Of a DNA stretch of 64,000 bases, positions 12,201 to 24,319 are shown one piece after another (position 1 is the stretch's first letter; the number at the start of each line of letters is the position of its first letter). The translations under genes were made by a program, and so were the position numbers. The notes beneath the pieces were generated by a model, which made no database searches, was not told the origin of the DNA, and saw nothing but the letters and a program-made list of their open reading frames with translations. The DNA comes from Antedon mediterranea (taxonomy: Eukaryota; Echinodermata; Crinoidea; Comatulida; Antedonidae), in NCBI RefSeq assembly GCF_964355755.1, contig NC_092674.1, forward strand, positions 20,610,001 to 20,674,000, read 5' to 3'.

Positions 12201-15069
12201 TTAAGGACAGACTTACGCAAACCAGTTTTCTTTGCTTAAATATTTGTTTTTGTAGTAATAATATTTAAATATGTATTTTATTTTTAATTTTAGAAAGAGC
12301 ATCTTACAATCGACGTGCCATACCAGGCCGTGGCCGAAGGTTCACAATGCAACCGAAATGTTTCGAACTTCATGCTGAAGTTTTTTCCAGATCCAAATAA
12401 TTTTGTCCAGCACTGGGAATTTTCAATCGCCTTTGCAAAAGATGATTTGCAATATAGGATTAAAAACTCAACAGTACAATACGTTATTGACGATAACTTT
12501 CCAATAACTGCCTTACACGGAGGTTGGTTTTTGACATTAGATTATTATTTAAGTTTAAGTACATGTAACCTGTAAGTTGTCACCATCATTTATCTTCTTC
12601 AGCATCACCGCTTTAATCATCTTTAGCATCACCATCATTCATCTTGTTCAGCATCACCTGCATTCATCTTTAGTATCAACATCTTTCATCTTTTTCAGCA
12701 TCACCATCACTTATTATTTTCAGTATCAACATCATTCATCATCTTCAGCATCACCATCATCTTCACCATTACCATCAATCATTATCTTCTATATCACCAT
12801 CATATTTCATCTTCAGCATCACCATCATGTTATTATCATCATCATCATTATTTATCATCTTAAGCATCACAATAAATTATCATCTTCAGCATCACCATCA
12901 TTCATTAATTTCAGAATCACTAGCATTCATCTTTAGTATCAACATCTTTCATCTTTTTCAGCATCACCATCACTTATTATTTTCAGTATCAATATCATTC
13001 ATCATCTTCAGCATCATCATCATCTTCACCATTATCATCAATCATTATCTTCTATATCACCATCATATTTCATCTTCAGTATCACCATCGTGTTATTATC
13101 ATCATCATCATCATTATTTATCAGCTTAAGAATCACAATAATTTATCATCTTCAGCATCACTATCATTCATTAATTTCAGCACAACCAGCATTCATTATC
13201 TTCAGCATCACCATCATGTTGTTATCTTCAGCAGCATCATCATTATTTATCATCTTAAGCATCACAATAAATTATCATCTTTAGCATCACCATCATTCAT
13301 TAATTTGAGCATCACCATCATTCATTATCTTCAGCTTCACCGTCATTCATCTTCTTCAGCATAACGAGCATTTATCATCTTCAACATTACCAGCATTCAT
13401 CATATTCAGCATCACCAACATTCATAATCTTCATTATCACCATCATTCATCATACTCAGAATCACCATCATTAATTCATTCATCATCTTCAGCATTAACA
13501 TCAATCGTTATCTTCTGTATCACCATTGTAGTGTTTACGTAGTCATCACTTATCATTATCATCATCATATTATTATCTTCAGATTGACCACCATTCGTTA
13601 TTTTCACCATCAACATCATTCGTTATTTTCAGCATCACAAGCATTCATCTTCTTCAGCATTATAAGCATTCATCTTCTTCAGTATCATTATCATTCAACA
13701 TCTTCAGCATTACCATCACCATATTACTTGTTTTTTTACACCAGGGCAATGGTACAAGCATACTAAAAGTACCTTTGGTACAGCAGCTAAAGTTGGAAGT
13801 TATTTTTCTTGTGATTCGGTGGAGTACCAGATGGATGGCCTTAAAGTCTCTTTATATTATGCCAAAATACAACCATTTGCTCATGATGTACCAGATAATG
13901 GATATGGAACAAGTAATTGTATTTATTTATTACATTCTTATATTAGGCCTATGTGTTTCGTAGACCCTACTTAAAACCCGTACTTCGTTAACTTTCTTAA
14001 TATTTTTCATGAAATATATCATTGGATTAACTGAGTGATTCGAGATCAATGCACAGTCCTGAGAACTTAGTCGTAAACGACGATATTTTCTATTTGTAGG
14101 ATTACCTATGTGTTCCCTAGTGGCTCAGTCGGTTAGCGCGCCGTACTTATAAACAGTACATGGCTTCGCCTTTACTGGTTAGGTAATGCGGAGGTCGAGA
14201 GTTCGATCCTCTCCTGGGGAATGTTTTTTGTTATTTTCGGTGTAAATAAGCAATTGTATTGTAAAATCAGACCCACACAAAACACGAGAAAACTATTATG
14301 AGAATGGCAGTCGTAGAACAGACGAATCTCACAAACAAATTATTATTAATCATATCTGCTGGTCTATTTATATATATATATTTTTACATATTATGTGTTC
14401 CGTAGACCTTACTTAAAAACCGTACTTTGTTAACTTTCTTAATATTTTTCATGAAATAAATCATTGGATAAAGAGTGATTCTAGATGCACAGTCCTGAGA
14501 ACTTAGTCGTAAACGACGATCTTGTCTATTTGTAGGCTAATTACCTATGTGTTCCCCAGTGGCTCAGCCGGTCAGCGCGCCGTACTTATAAACAGTACAT
14601 GGCTTCGCCTTTACTGGTTAGGTAATGCGGAGGTCGAGAGTTCGATCCTCTCCTGAGGAATATTTTTTGTTATTTTTTGCGGTGTAAATAAGCAATTGTA
14701 TTGTAAAATCAGACCCACACAAAACACGAGAAAACTATTATGTGAATGGCAGTCGTAGAAGAGACAACCTTCATAAACAATTAATAATTATTCTTATATT
14801 GATTTAATCAATACTTTAAACATTTCTGCAGTATAGTTTAATAATTCAATTTAGTCTATGTAATATTTACGACTATAACATTTGTTTATGTTTTAGGAGG
14901 GCCATGCTTGAAATACACTAAAAAGAATTTACCGTCCGATTCAGGTTCATCCACAGTAGCTGTTGTTGTGTCCATCTTACTAGTAACTATGGCCGTTGGC
15001 ATTGTTGTTGCCGTTTTATATAATCGAAAGAAAAAAAGCCACGGTGTTATAAGCTACCAACGAAACTAG
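9249..15069 (+). CDS. LAMP-family type I membrane protein (LAMP-like 1)
   Basis: Five exons: 9249-9297, 11448-11593, 12294-12522, 13745-13912, 14897-15069 (254 residues), with intron phases 1, 0, 1, 1. The order is signal peptide (MLLLFLLL core), one LAMP luminal domain, one membrane helix (VAVVVSILLVTMAVGIVVAV) and a short basic tail. Exactly four cysteines lie in the mature protein (QQC, SQC, FSC, GPC), matching the two disulfide loops of the LAMP fold, and the IQPF motif before the last cysteine is also typical. Two N-glycosylation sites are visible (NVS, NST). LAMP proteins line late endosomes and lysosomes. The tail ends SYQRN, where LAMPs normally have a GYxx-hydrophobic sorting signal; here the last position is Asn, so lysosomal delivery is uncertain. 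Intron 3 holds a satellite and intron 4 two tRNA genes. The donor of exon 3 (GTTGGT) is the weakest boundary. A possible AATAAA lies near 15495. Confidence 0.87.
10754..10881. mobile_element. Small foldback element in LAMP-like 1 intron 1
   Basis: GGTTTCCACTAGAGACGAAAC at the left and GGTTGCGTCTCTATTGGAAA at the right form imperfect terminal inverted repeats about 130 bp apart. There is no coding capacity. A MITE is the likely explanation. Confidence 0.5.
12590..13735. repeat. CATCATC / TTCAGCATCACC satellite filling an intron
   Basis: Nearly all of intron 3 of LAMP-like 1 consists of degenerate units such as TTCATCTTCAGCATCACCA. A higher-order repeat of about 263 bp is visible: the block starting TTAGTATCAACATCTTTC at about 12670 recurs at about 12933, with a third partial copy near 13200. 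Open frames rich in His/Ser/Ile arise only from the repeat composition. Confidence 0.9.
14114..14221 (+). tRNA. tRNA-Ile(UAU) with intron
   Basis: Acceptor stem TCCCTAG (14114-14120) pairs with CTGGGGA (14214-14220), with one T-G wobble and discriminator A. D arm GCTC..GGTTAGCGC, anticodon stem CCGTA/TGCGG, and loop CTTATAA with anticodon TAT at 14148-14150. A 34-nt intron (14152-14185) sits at the usual place after position 37, as expected for nuclear tRNA-Ile(UAU). T arm GAGAG-TTCGATC-CTCTC. All arms pair, so it looks functional. Confidence 0.9.
14553..14660 (+). tRNA. tRNA-Ile(UAU) with intron, second copy
   Basis: This is the duplicate of the tRNA 439 bp upstream, with the same anticodon and the same 34-nt intron. 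It differs in the D loop (GGTC for GGTT) and the acceptor stem: TCCCCAG against CTGAGGA leaves one C-A mismatch. It may be a weaker gene or the start of a pseudogene. Confidence 0.75.
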
Positions 15070-16933
15070 AAAGAAGTATTGTTGATTGATCTTCCATGTC
15101 CGCGGTGATGTATCTGATACTTGGATACATAATTCGGTATCATTATACCACCAATCCTTTACTCATGCAGTGCGTGTAAAATTCGTGAATGGCGAAAACA
15201 AGCTACTGTTTTGTATGACATCAACAATTGTACTCGATAACTTCACTCATCATTGCTATTAAGAGGTTTGTCAGGAAAAAATGATCGAATTTTACTATTC
15301 GTCTGATCTGACCGTAGCGGTTTAAAATCATTGTACGATCAAGATATAATTTACCATTAACACTTTCGTGTGTAAAATAGGCCTATTGGTGTTGGACAAA
15401 ACGATGTAGGCCTAATGTTTTGTAAACAGCTTTAAGAGCTGGTATTAATTTTTTAATCAAAAATACCAATAGTTATTTCATAGTTTGTGGACCAAATAAA
15501 CCAGTGCGATAAGTTACTAAACCTTGAGCTATAAAATGATCGTAATGTTATTGAAATTTAACTTGGACACAGAGTTAGTACGACGTATGGAATGAGTTGA
15601 CCGGTGTAGACTACCGTATCTCACTGTTCAATGTTTATACTGCTATCCCGTAACAGTTGTGTGAACTTTTAACATACATGAAACATGTGCATTATTGTCT
15701 ACTATTAACAATACTTGAACATGTGTATAATGATTATGATCTACGATAGCAGGATAAATATAAACTTTATTTCCATTTCCGTACATTTTTGTTACCAATT
15801 TTTGTATATAGGAAAAATTAAGTAATATGTGGTGGTCTGGGCATTTAGATCTGAAGGCTACCATAAATGAAAGTTATGTAAGTGCAAAACAATTATTAAC
15901 AATTATTATTTTTAAAATAAAATTTCATAATTTAATGATTATACAAATTAATATGTACGTATTAACAATAAAAGAAATGTATAACGCTAAAGACACAATG
16001 TTAGAGTTTTAAATAAATTTGTATTTTCTCTAGGCCTATATTGTAAGATATTAAAACAACACATACAATGTTTATCATAATAATAATCGTTGGTTATGTT
16101 ATGATCGTCAGGTTATGCAATTATATCAGATTACTAAATAATATATAATTACATTTTGTATATATTAAATAATATATAAACAAAGTTTGTTTTGTTAAAT
16201 ACCTGAAATAGATTCGAAATTAATGTAAAGTAAGTCGGTATATATAATAGGCTTAATACTGTATCATGCACCTGTGTGCCTATGCTACAGGTATGTTAAT
16301 CATGTATCTAATGTATTGTGACTCGGAAAACGTATAGTGAGCGCGCCTATTCTTTATGAATATGTTGGGTGACAAGAACATTAATTACTACTGTGATAGA
16401 CTTGACTTCAGTTAAATCATTAGGTATAATAACAACAAAACATTTATGAAAATTGTTACTTTTGTTCGTTGGTTCTCCTTGTATAAATCAAAATGAAACA
16501 CCTTTAGGCCTAAGCTTATTTGAAATAACGTTTGATTGAGATCGTTTTATTCGTCGGGAATACGTAATTGTGATATTGTCTAGGGCATAGGCCTAAATGA
16601 CGAGATTGACTCATTAGAACATGACAGTGCTCATTTTATTATTTACCTTTGTGATTCAATGAAAGCAAAGATGGCCACTGTTTTACAGGGGTTAACTTAA
16701 TACATTTTAATCGTAGGTTTATTTTTTATATTTAATTAATGGTGGTGACAGACAAGAAATTGTTAATCTCAATGAATTTATGTAGAATAAAGTTGTTAGG
16801 TATAAGATAACCGGCTTCCGTATATGTCAAGGTTATGGTCGGTATACCTTTATTATTTAAAATTAATAAATTAATGTTTCCGCATCCAATATTCTGTTCA
16901 GTGAGAGTGAACACTTTCCTGTTTTATCGTAGG

Positions 16934-16935
<2 letters not shown>

Positions 16936-16994
<59 letters not shown>
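16936..16994. repeat. (AT)n microsatellite
   Basis: Uninterrupted alternating AT of nearly 60 bases, following AGGCCT. Confidence 0.97.
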
Positions 16995-16998
<4 letters not shown>

Positions 16999-17587
16999 AT
17001 TATTTAAATGTGACTGCTATTTATGTAGGCCTAGTGATTGATACTTGTAGTAGAGAATTGATATGTTTGTAAGAAAACGACACTTGGATATTATCATGAA
17101 GTTTATTATTATATAGCCTTTGTCCAATATTAAATAAGATCCGTTTTAGCAGAAAATAACAATTTAAATTGAGGGATCAAAGAGTAACCTGTTATTTTCT
17201 TTCACATAGTAAATTGTATTTACCACTTTGATTAAAAAACCTATAAATAAAGTGAGTTCATACATGAGTCTGTTAAAACGGGGCCAACCTCGCACCACGG
17301 TAGAATGTCTAACCCCTCTTCCTGATCTCGGAGAAATAAAAACAACGTTCTGTCAAGATGAAAAAGGTCCTTTTTATCATTCATTCATTTCATTGATTGA
17401 TTGGCAGACATATGTAAGTTTATTGTGACATTTTATTTACCGTTTACACCATTTGCATGTATTTTCACGCCATAAACAAAATGCTAATCAGTCGATGAAT
17501 TAGTTATAGTCTCACTATCAATTTTGATTTGTTTTCATTAATTTTTATTTCACCTTATTTATAGAAGGCCCTCTTAATGAGTTATGA

Positions 17588-17710
17588 TAATTGTCTGTGT
17601 ACACCGGGGTACTCGTTTCGAAAGATGGACTAGGTTCTTTAAAGTGCACATAAGCCAGATGTGTACACTGGACATACGGTTTATAGTCCTTACCCGAGAA
17701 CACTCGTTCC
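17588..17710 (-). mobile_element. SINE body, reversed and 5'-truncated
   Basis: Read on the minus strand it contains CCAGTGTACACATCTGG, TGTGCACTTTAAAGAACCTAG and CATCTTTCGAAACGAGTA, matching the body of the SINE at 3034-3335. The tRNA-like head is missing. Confidence 0.65.
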
Positions 17711-17956
17711 CAATAGAGCGAGAAGGGCATACAGTACAGACGATCACACAGCTGAAAACATAGGAACTTATGCCAAGACAAGACAAATTAACCTGGACAA
17801 ACAGACCGACGAGATAGTAACATATAAACGCTTTCTTGCTTTAAACATTAGTCACTAACGGCGTTTCATAGTTGAGTTGGCCTTGGCTCGTAGCACAATA
17901 ACATTTGATATTCGACTTAAGGCTTTCATTCTTATCCGGTTTATTCAACGAACAAT

Positions 17957-20900
17957 ATGAACGTTAACAAGATAATTGTATTTATTGGTAAGTAAATTAT
18001 AGTAATAATTATACAATAATGTAACGCTATAGTCTATGATTATGACCTACGCAGTGTTATCAATGCTTAAAACCCCGAATACTAGGCCTACTGCTCGACG
18101 CATGAGGCGGACAGTAATAGGCCTGCTTACTACTTACTTACTACTTGCAACATTCTACTTTCCATGATCCAAACAGGATATTACCATTGGAGAATAATAC
18201 TAAAGTTTAACTGTTTTGTGTTCGTCTAGTCGTTAACTATCATGATCTGACAACTATTATTTTAAGTGGAATCCGGTATGATTTACCCAAACCCTACCCA
18301 TTCATTGGTCTGACATAGCCTATAATTATACGCCAATTTAGGTCAGTTTTCATTCATTACATGCTATACTTACGAACGAATTATTATCTTGCTGGTCGTT
18401 TCAAATACTATGCGTCATAAACTGAGCCTAAGTACAAGGTTGTGGTCAAACACACGAACACTATAGGCATATTTGAAACTACAAAGCGAGATTAGATAGG
18501 AATGAAAATATGCCATATGATGCTTGGCCTTGCTATAAACGGTCAATGGGATAAAATGAAATAACAAATGGAACATCGATTTCGTATAGAAAATAATTAT
18601 TCACAATAAATTGTATAAAAATGGACAATTCATGTTAACATAATGTGTATGGTGGTGATACTTTAATAACATTGTCCTTGCTGAAACGGAAAGCCTTAAA
18701 CTAGAAACGCAGAAAAGGGCTTGTTTTGATTTCGATTACGGTACACCATCATATAAGCCAAATATTCACATGGAACTTAAATGACTTTAATCCAGATAGT
18801 ATTCGGAACTGTAATTCGTGTTATGAAGTTGTCCATATTTATTTCCGAAACTTATATATGACTTACACCTATCATTATAGTCTATTTTTCCATTTTCTAA
18901 TTTACATAACATTTAATTTTAAAAATGTAGAACCGTATGGTAGCTTTAAATTTATTTTATGATTATTTTATTGTAGGAACAGTATTAATAATAATAATAA
19001 TAATACCACATTTATATAGCGCCCTTTTCATGAGTAATCATGCTCAAAGGCGCTTTACAAGCATTATTACCCCAGTATTTTTTTGGGATCAAACACGTAT
19101 TAACCATTTTTTGAGACGATAACAAAACAATCGCATTTCAGATAGTAAACTAACCTATGGAATTAATGAACACACCGTATGATCTGGTCTATTATAATAA
19201 TACATTTTGGTGGATATTAATTATTACAAGTCTACTGCTTTCAAACCCAGGAGAAAAAAAAATAAATAAAAGAAAATATCTCATTATCTTACATATTTTT
19301 TTAATAAATAATACACAGCCGTTTAATTTAATACGTTAGCCTGTACTTATTTAGCCACTTTATTACTAGGATATTGGTCATATCCTATACATGTATGGTA
19401 CTCTATACGGGTACATTAGGGAGTTTTCGCAACCTTACGAATACGATCACGAAAACAGAAACGTCACACATTTGTGAAACTTTTGAGCTGATCATAGCAT
19501 ATTCGTAAAGCGTATTCGTGTTGACGAATATCACCAGTCATATTCGTAACTACAAAACGAGTATAGTTTTTGATCTATTTTGCATTTGAATCAGGAATGA
19601 TTGAACATGATTATAATAATTTATAATTATACTTTTATTGAAATTAATTTACTAAAGTAATTTACTAAAATGCCAGGTCAATTTTGATAAATAGCAGTTT
19701 TTAAAGTCCTCACTCGCTTTGATGTTACGCTGGGCCTAGGCAGCCAAGCACCAAGCAACACGTAACTGCGCTTCGCTCAAATTTACCGCAGTAATATTTT
19801 GGACGACGCCCTCAATATTTCGTTGCCATGCGAAACAGATTTTTACTGGCTTACGAAAAACGAATACGTGTGCGTGACGTATCCGTTTTCGTTATCGTAT
19901 TCGTAAGATTGCAAAAACTCCCTTATGTCCAAGTCGAGATCCAACCGAAACAAGGAAGTTAATTATAAACATAAACTTGCAATTACCAAAAGTAGACTTG
20001 ACAATCCATTTAACAGAGGAAATAAATACCGAAATCACATTTTCCTACAAGTAGGCTATTTAATGTCATGATAGACGGTCGATAGATTTCTCCAAAAGCC
20101 TTTAGTGATACGTTCTTGTACATTATTGTACCAGGCTATCTAGTGCCTTTTCTGCCCTGCTCCTTGTTTTATTTGGGGAAGGCTGGGGAATCCTTTGAGT
20201 TTATAATGCGCTTTATAGAATGCGATAACGGATTAGATATACAGATTCCAGTGTCTCCTGTGTGTTCATTGTGTATTTCAGTCTACCACAAAAACGGTGT
20301 TTATTCGATGAGATGGATACGGTGTGGTACCGGTATCCCCACTCTTCCGAAATAAGCACTAGGTTCTTTAAATTGCACAATTCCAATGAGCAAATAGAAC
20401 ACCGGACACTAGGTTTAAGTACTTTTTTTTATAATTTGCCTCAAACGGGATGAAAATACCTTATCTTGTTTGTTTAACCTAAAATATTGTAGGTTTCCTG
20501 TTAGCTTTGGCATACGATGTTAACGGAGCTAACCCTACAGTTGATGACTGGTCGTTGAATACAGAGACGTGCAGATTCCGTATGAGGTTTGGGGCTCGCT
20601 TCACCATACCTTACACAAATAGTACTGGAGCGGTAAGTCCTATTTCATGCAGTGTTTAGAGACGTTTGATCTACAGTCAATGTATTGGTTCAGCACATAC
20701 ATCTCTGTACAACTCGCTATAAAATCTAGGTCCTATTGCTTCCCGTTTTTTTAAATGAAAAAATATTATTTTATTATGTTGGGGACCCCTTTGGAAACAA
20801 GCCTCTGGGCTTAAAGGACCATCCCCTGCTTTCCATGCTTATTTTCTTGTCTAGTCTTGTATTTTTATATTTAATGTTTCTCTTTTTATTTCATTTACAT

Positions 20901-22742
20901 TATAATGTTTTATTTATTTGTACTGTATTTGGAAAGCAATAAATATTACTTACTTACTAACACGCTCATTCACTTTACATTGGTTGTCGGGGCACCACTA
21001 AATGTACAATTTAGCGTTTAGTGCTGTCGGAGGGTAATGCACGCCTATGAACATTTACGTTGAGACTGTATTACAGTAGTAGTGGTAGAATAACATGCCT
21101 GTATTAACAGGAGTATCAGAACAGTTCATTTTTGTATTTAACACATGATCTATTACATCACAAGAAAAATGTTATATTTATTGACACTGTATCATAATGA
21201 CGACAGTACCAATAATACTGATACGACAATCAATATATGGATTATGACATTTAGTATCAATACGCATAGAACATTTATTTAGATGGTAATAGAAAACAGA
21301 CCCTTATTGTATAATGTTGTAAGAACGAGCTACAATTACGGATACATGCGTTTCATTTCATAGACAGATATTTAACACAAACTGTTTTTGATCACCAGGC
21401 AGTAACCACCGAACAAGATTTGCCGAAAGGGAGAAGCGCTGAAGGTGTGTGTACAGACACTCGTGTTGAATTCAATCTGAAATATTTTTTCAACTCTTTA
21501 GATGCAAACACGTACTACTGGGCCTATACGCTGGAGTTTGAGAAAATAAATAATGATGAATACTTTTTGAAAAAAGTTACAGTGCGATACATCATTGACA
21601 GTCGGTTTAAAAATCCTGCTGAAACTGAAGGTAATATTTATTTATACACGGAAGCCTTGTTTTAAAGAAGTGGTATAATAACCGGTTATATCGAGCGGTT
21701 AAGGCGAGGCAATAGTCTTATTGGATAAAGATCATCTGAATCGAGTGCACTATCAACTGACACAGTGCATTTTCCGGAGAGGATTACCCCGGTGTCCTTC
21801 TCAGCCCATTTCGTTTATAGTTGGCGCCGTACTATGGCTGCGGTGGGTCTGTGGAGGACCTAATCTTAATTTGCTCAATAAATAAATAAGGTTTACGAAA
21901 ATGCATGTATTAGTATACAAAATGGTTATGATGTTGTATGATAGGTATGCTGCTAATGAGCGGGTTGTCACTCCTAACGAACCTGGACAGAACACTCGAT
22001 CCTTGCTGCGTGTACAGTGAATGTATGCTAGTCCGTCGATCTCCTTCCGTCGTCAACCTCATCTCCATCGAATCATTCCATCTACTCTCTTAAATGCTTG
22101 TCAGTACGTTTGCCTTTGCTCTTCCATCATTTATGACGTTTCTCTTCAATTCTATTTTAATATGTAGGAACTGTTGTAATTGAGACGACACAAGATGTTC
22201 AGCCCAAGGCTAAGCTTGGAACACACTTGGCTGCCGATGAAGTTATGTTTTATGTTGGAACATCTCGAATAGGTGTACTCATGACGGATGTGCAACTACA
22301 GCCGTTTGAAAGTTCTGTAGAAGGTGGTGGATATGGGCCAGGTAAGACGTTTATGAAAGCCATGGTATATTATACCGCGAGGTAGCTTTTGCGTCTGGGA
22401 GATAATAATGGTCAAATGTTTTACCCCGTGGACATCCTATTTAGTAGTCATCGCTGACTTTAGTCAAACGAGTTGGATTCAGTAATGCATGTCATCTTTA
22501 GTGGAGGGTGCTGGTTGACTCTTGCCTTAGTAATGCACCCGGTGATAGACACTAACCAAAAGTAAAATACGGTACTGATGTCTATACTATACTTTTTATT
22601 TGTTTGGTTGTAATTAAATAATGTGTTTTTCGTTTCAGCAACGGAATTCGAATATGACCCGAATTCCTCTAATATGGTCTCACCATCTGGTTTGTTTTTA
22701 CTGACAAGCCTTTTACTGACTATTCTGACGTTACCGTACTAG
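17957..22742 (+). CDS. LAMP-family protein lacking the second disulfide, probably GPI-anchored (LAMP-like 2)
   Basis: Five exons: 17957-17987, 20493-20632, 21399-21630, 22168-22341, 22639-22742 (226 residues). Intron phases are 1, 0, 1, 1, the same as in LAMP-like 1 upstream. The signal peptide (FIGFLLALAY core) is split by intron 1. Exon 2 keeps FGARFTIPYTN, almost the same as FGARLTIPYTN in the neighbour; exon 3 keeps the RYIID strand; exon 4 keeps LQPF. Only the first cysteine pair remains (TETC, EGVC). Both C-terminal cysteines are gone together. The protein ends SGLFLLTSLLLTILTLPY with no charged tail, after a small-residue stretch (NSSNMVSPS), which is the pattern of a GPI-attachment signal. 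This is a tandem paralogue with an altered membrane anchor; lysosomal function is therefore doubtful. The exons have good splice consensus throughout. Confidence 0.83.
18985..19075 (-). mobile_element. LINE/SINE 3'-end fragment
   Basis: On the minus strand it reads GTAAAGCGCCTTTGAGCA, then GGGCGCTATATAAATGTGG followed by (ATT)n. This is the widespread tail of CR1/L2-type elements. It sits in intron 1 of LAMP-like 2. Confidence 0.65.
19419..19922. mobile_element. 504-bp MITE with 50-bp inverted termini and TTA target duplication
   Basis: The left end GGGAGTTTTCGCAACCTTAC and right end GTAAGATTGCAAAAACTCCC are inverted repeats, and the match continues inward through ACGAATACGAT.ACGAAAAC. The element is flanked by TTA at 19416-19418 and 19923-19925. 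Ends starting GGG with a three-base TTA duplication suit the PIF/Harbinger superfamily. No transposase frame is present. It is located in intron 1 of LAMP-like 2. Confidence 0.8.
20760..20965 (+). mobile_element. LINE 3'-end fragment
   Basis: GGGGACCCCTTTGGAAACAA, CTGGGCTTAAAGGACCATCC and an end GCAATAAATATTACTTACTTAC are typical of the 3' tail of CR1/Jockey-type LINEs with a short tandem tail. It sits in intron 2 of LAMP-like 2. Confidence 0.55.
21680..21895 (+). mobile_element. SINE-like fragment
   Basis: GAGCGGTTAAGGCGAGGCAA resembles an A box. Further on are GAGGATTACCCCGGTGTCC, shared in kind with the other SINE bodies here, and an end GCTCAATAAATAAATAAG. It lies in intron 3 of LAMP-like 2. 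Confidence 0.45.
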
Positions 22743-24290
22743 TTACGTAACTCATGCGCGTTGAGTTATACATGTGGTTATAATGAGAAACATACAAATT
22801 AATATTAAACGTACAGAAGTGACTTGTAAGAATAGCAAGATAGCTTACCAGCTAAACCATAGATAACTAAAACATAGCCTTTAAAAAATCTCAACTACAA
22901 ACAGAAAATGGACGCTCTTCCCCCACCAAAACAGATACAGCGCAGAACAAAAAACCAAGCCGTAGCCGATCATTATACAACTGCACAATTGAACCTCCGA
23001 AACCGTAATATTTAGTATTAATTTATAATTATGTAGCCAGTTTTCATTTTGTTATTATTGTATCGTCTAAAATGTATTTGTAGCGTTATAATGTCTGATA
23101 ATGAATGTAACTGACCTAAAACATCATTGCTAAGAATACAGTAAAGCAGTAGGCCTACTATAATGCATTGATGTCGAGGTATTGTAAGTTTATAACGGAA
23201 ATATAGCCTAGTTGATAACAAAAACATACCAACAATATAATTACTGAGGCTGTTAATACGCAAAATGTTTGGAGATTTATGTTTCATTACTGAAATAATT
23301 TATTGTTAAAAATGCTATGCATCTTGCTAATATAATATGTGGATTATTTATACGAAGTACCAGCAAATTGTATGGAAGAATTAAACTGCGTTGATGGTCG
23401 GATTCAAAGAAATAATGACGATATACCATAAACGCGTTAACAGTACGTATACTTAGATATACAGAATAATTACTGTTCGTAGTCTAGATTTTCATTTTTT
23501 TAAATAACAAATTAAATTACAATTTGTAATACTTATTTTACACTAAAAATAAATCGTTTTTATTGAGCAAATTAAATTGATATAATTATAGTATGGTATG
23601 TAGCTTTCCTTTTGTCAAACATGCATACAATTTTCGATAAGGTTATACTGTATAGCATATATTAATATACAAATATTATATGTTTATGAGTCCAAAAAAA
23701 ATGCAATAAAACACTATTTTGTTTTATGACACACCTACTGTCGATTGTGTCAACTGAGCAGTATTTGAATGAAAACACTAATAACTAACTAAAGAAATAA
23801 CGAATTTTCGAATAATGTAAAGGAAGAAGGGAGGATCATACAGAAAGATACAGGATCTTTAGCTAGGTCTGTTTGAGAAAAGGACAGTGACATTAACAAT
23901 TGAGAAGAGGATAATGACAGAGAACACATAACAAATCTGACAGACAATTATAACAAGAGCAAATTATGTTAGCATGTTGTTGATGACTTTCCATAACATT
24001 AAACTCTATTAGTAGAGCAGTTAACGCCATAAAAATAGCCAAGTTGTGCATTTTATTACCAAAGCATGACGCTTGCCACAAAGTTTCTTTGATGTATATA
24101 TATTCAAAATATCGGGTGCCAAGTGTACAACGTCCGGTATGGCGGCCATCTTGATTTCAAAATGACCACCATTAAAACAAAAAGTGTTCATATCTTGGAA
24201 ACTATAAACAGCAGAGACTTGGATTCTATGAAAGATAATTATTAATTGTAATTAACTAATAGACACCAATAATAATCACCAGAAGAGTAA
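22743..24290. other. Intergenic
   Basis: No gene recognised. The stretch 23405-23715 is a diverged copy of 26445-26660; both hold CAGAATAATTA.TGTTCGTAG.CTAGATTTTCAT and AATCGTTTTTATTGAGCAAA in the same order. Confidence 0.55.
23405..23715. repeat. Direct repeat pair, left copy (partner 26445-26660)
   Basis: Shared blocks in the same order are ACAGAATAATTA, GTAG.CTAGATTTTCAT, TCGTTTTTATTGAGCAAATT, TATACTGTATAGC and TCCAAAAAAA.TGCA. The right copy is shorter. No coding content. Confidence 0.6.
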
Positions 24291-24319
24291 GCAATAATTT
24301 CTACGCAGTGGAGCGAAGT

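Larger units (their letters stand above)
13951..14790. repeat. Tandem duplication of about 440 bp carrying tRNA-Ile
   Basis: Copy 1 (about 13951-14352) and copy 2 (about 14393-14790) share the sequence before the tRNA (GTAGACC.TACTTAAAA.CCG, CAGTCCTGAGAACTTAGTCG) and after it (AATAAGCAATTGTATTGTAA, GAATGGCAGTCGTAGAA). The tRNA starts are 439 bp apart. Both copies lie inside intron 4 of LAMP-like 1, in the same orientation. Confidence 0.88.
15070..17956. other. Spacer between the two LAMP-like genes
   Basis: AT-rich and without a supported gene. It contains an (AT)n tract at about 16936-16994 and a reversed SINE body at about 17588-17710. An open frame at 17228-17414 with two cysteines and a GTAAGT after it looks exon-like, but a stop directly follows the nearest possible acceptor. 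Confidence 0.55.

Noticed and set aside
12577-13284. His/Ser/Ile-rich open frames on the plus strand
   Set aside because: They lie in the intronic satellite, change frame with every indel of the repeat, and interrupt a well-supported gene.
17228-17428. Open frame with two cysteines and a GTAAGT donor between the LAMP genes
   Set aside because: An in-frame TAA directly follows the nearest AG acceptor, the protein resembles no LAMP exon, and both LAMP genes are complete without it.
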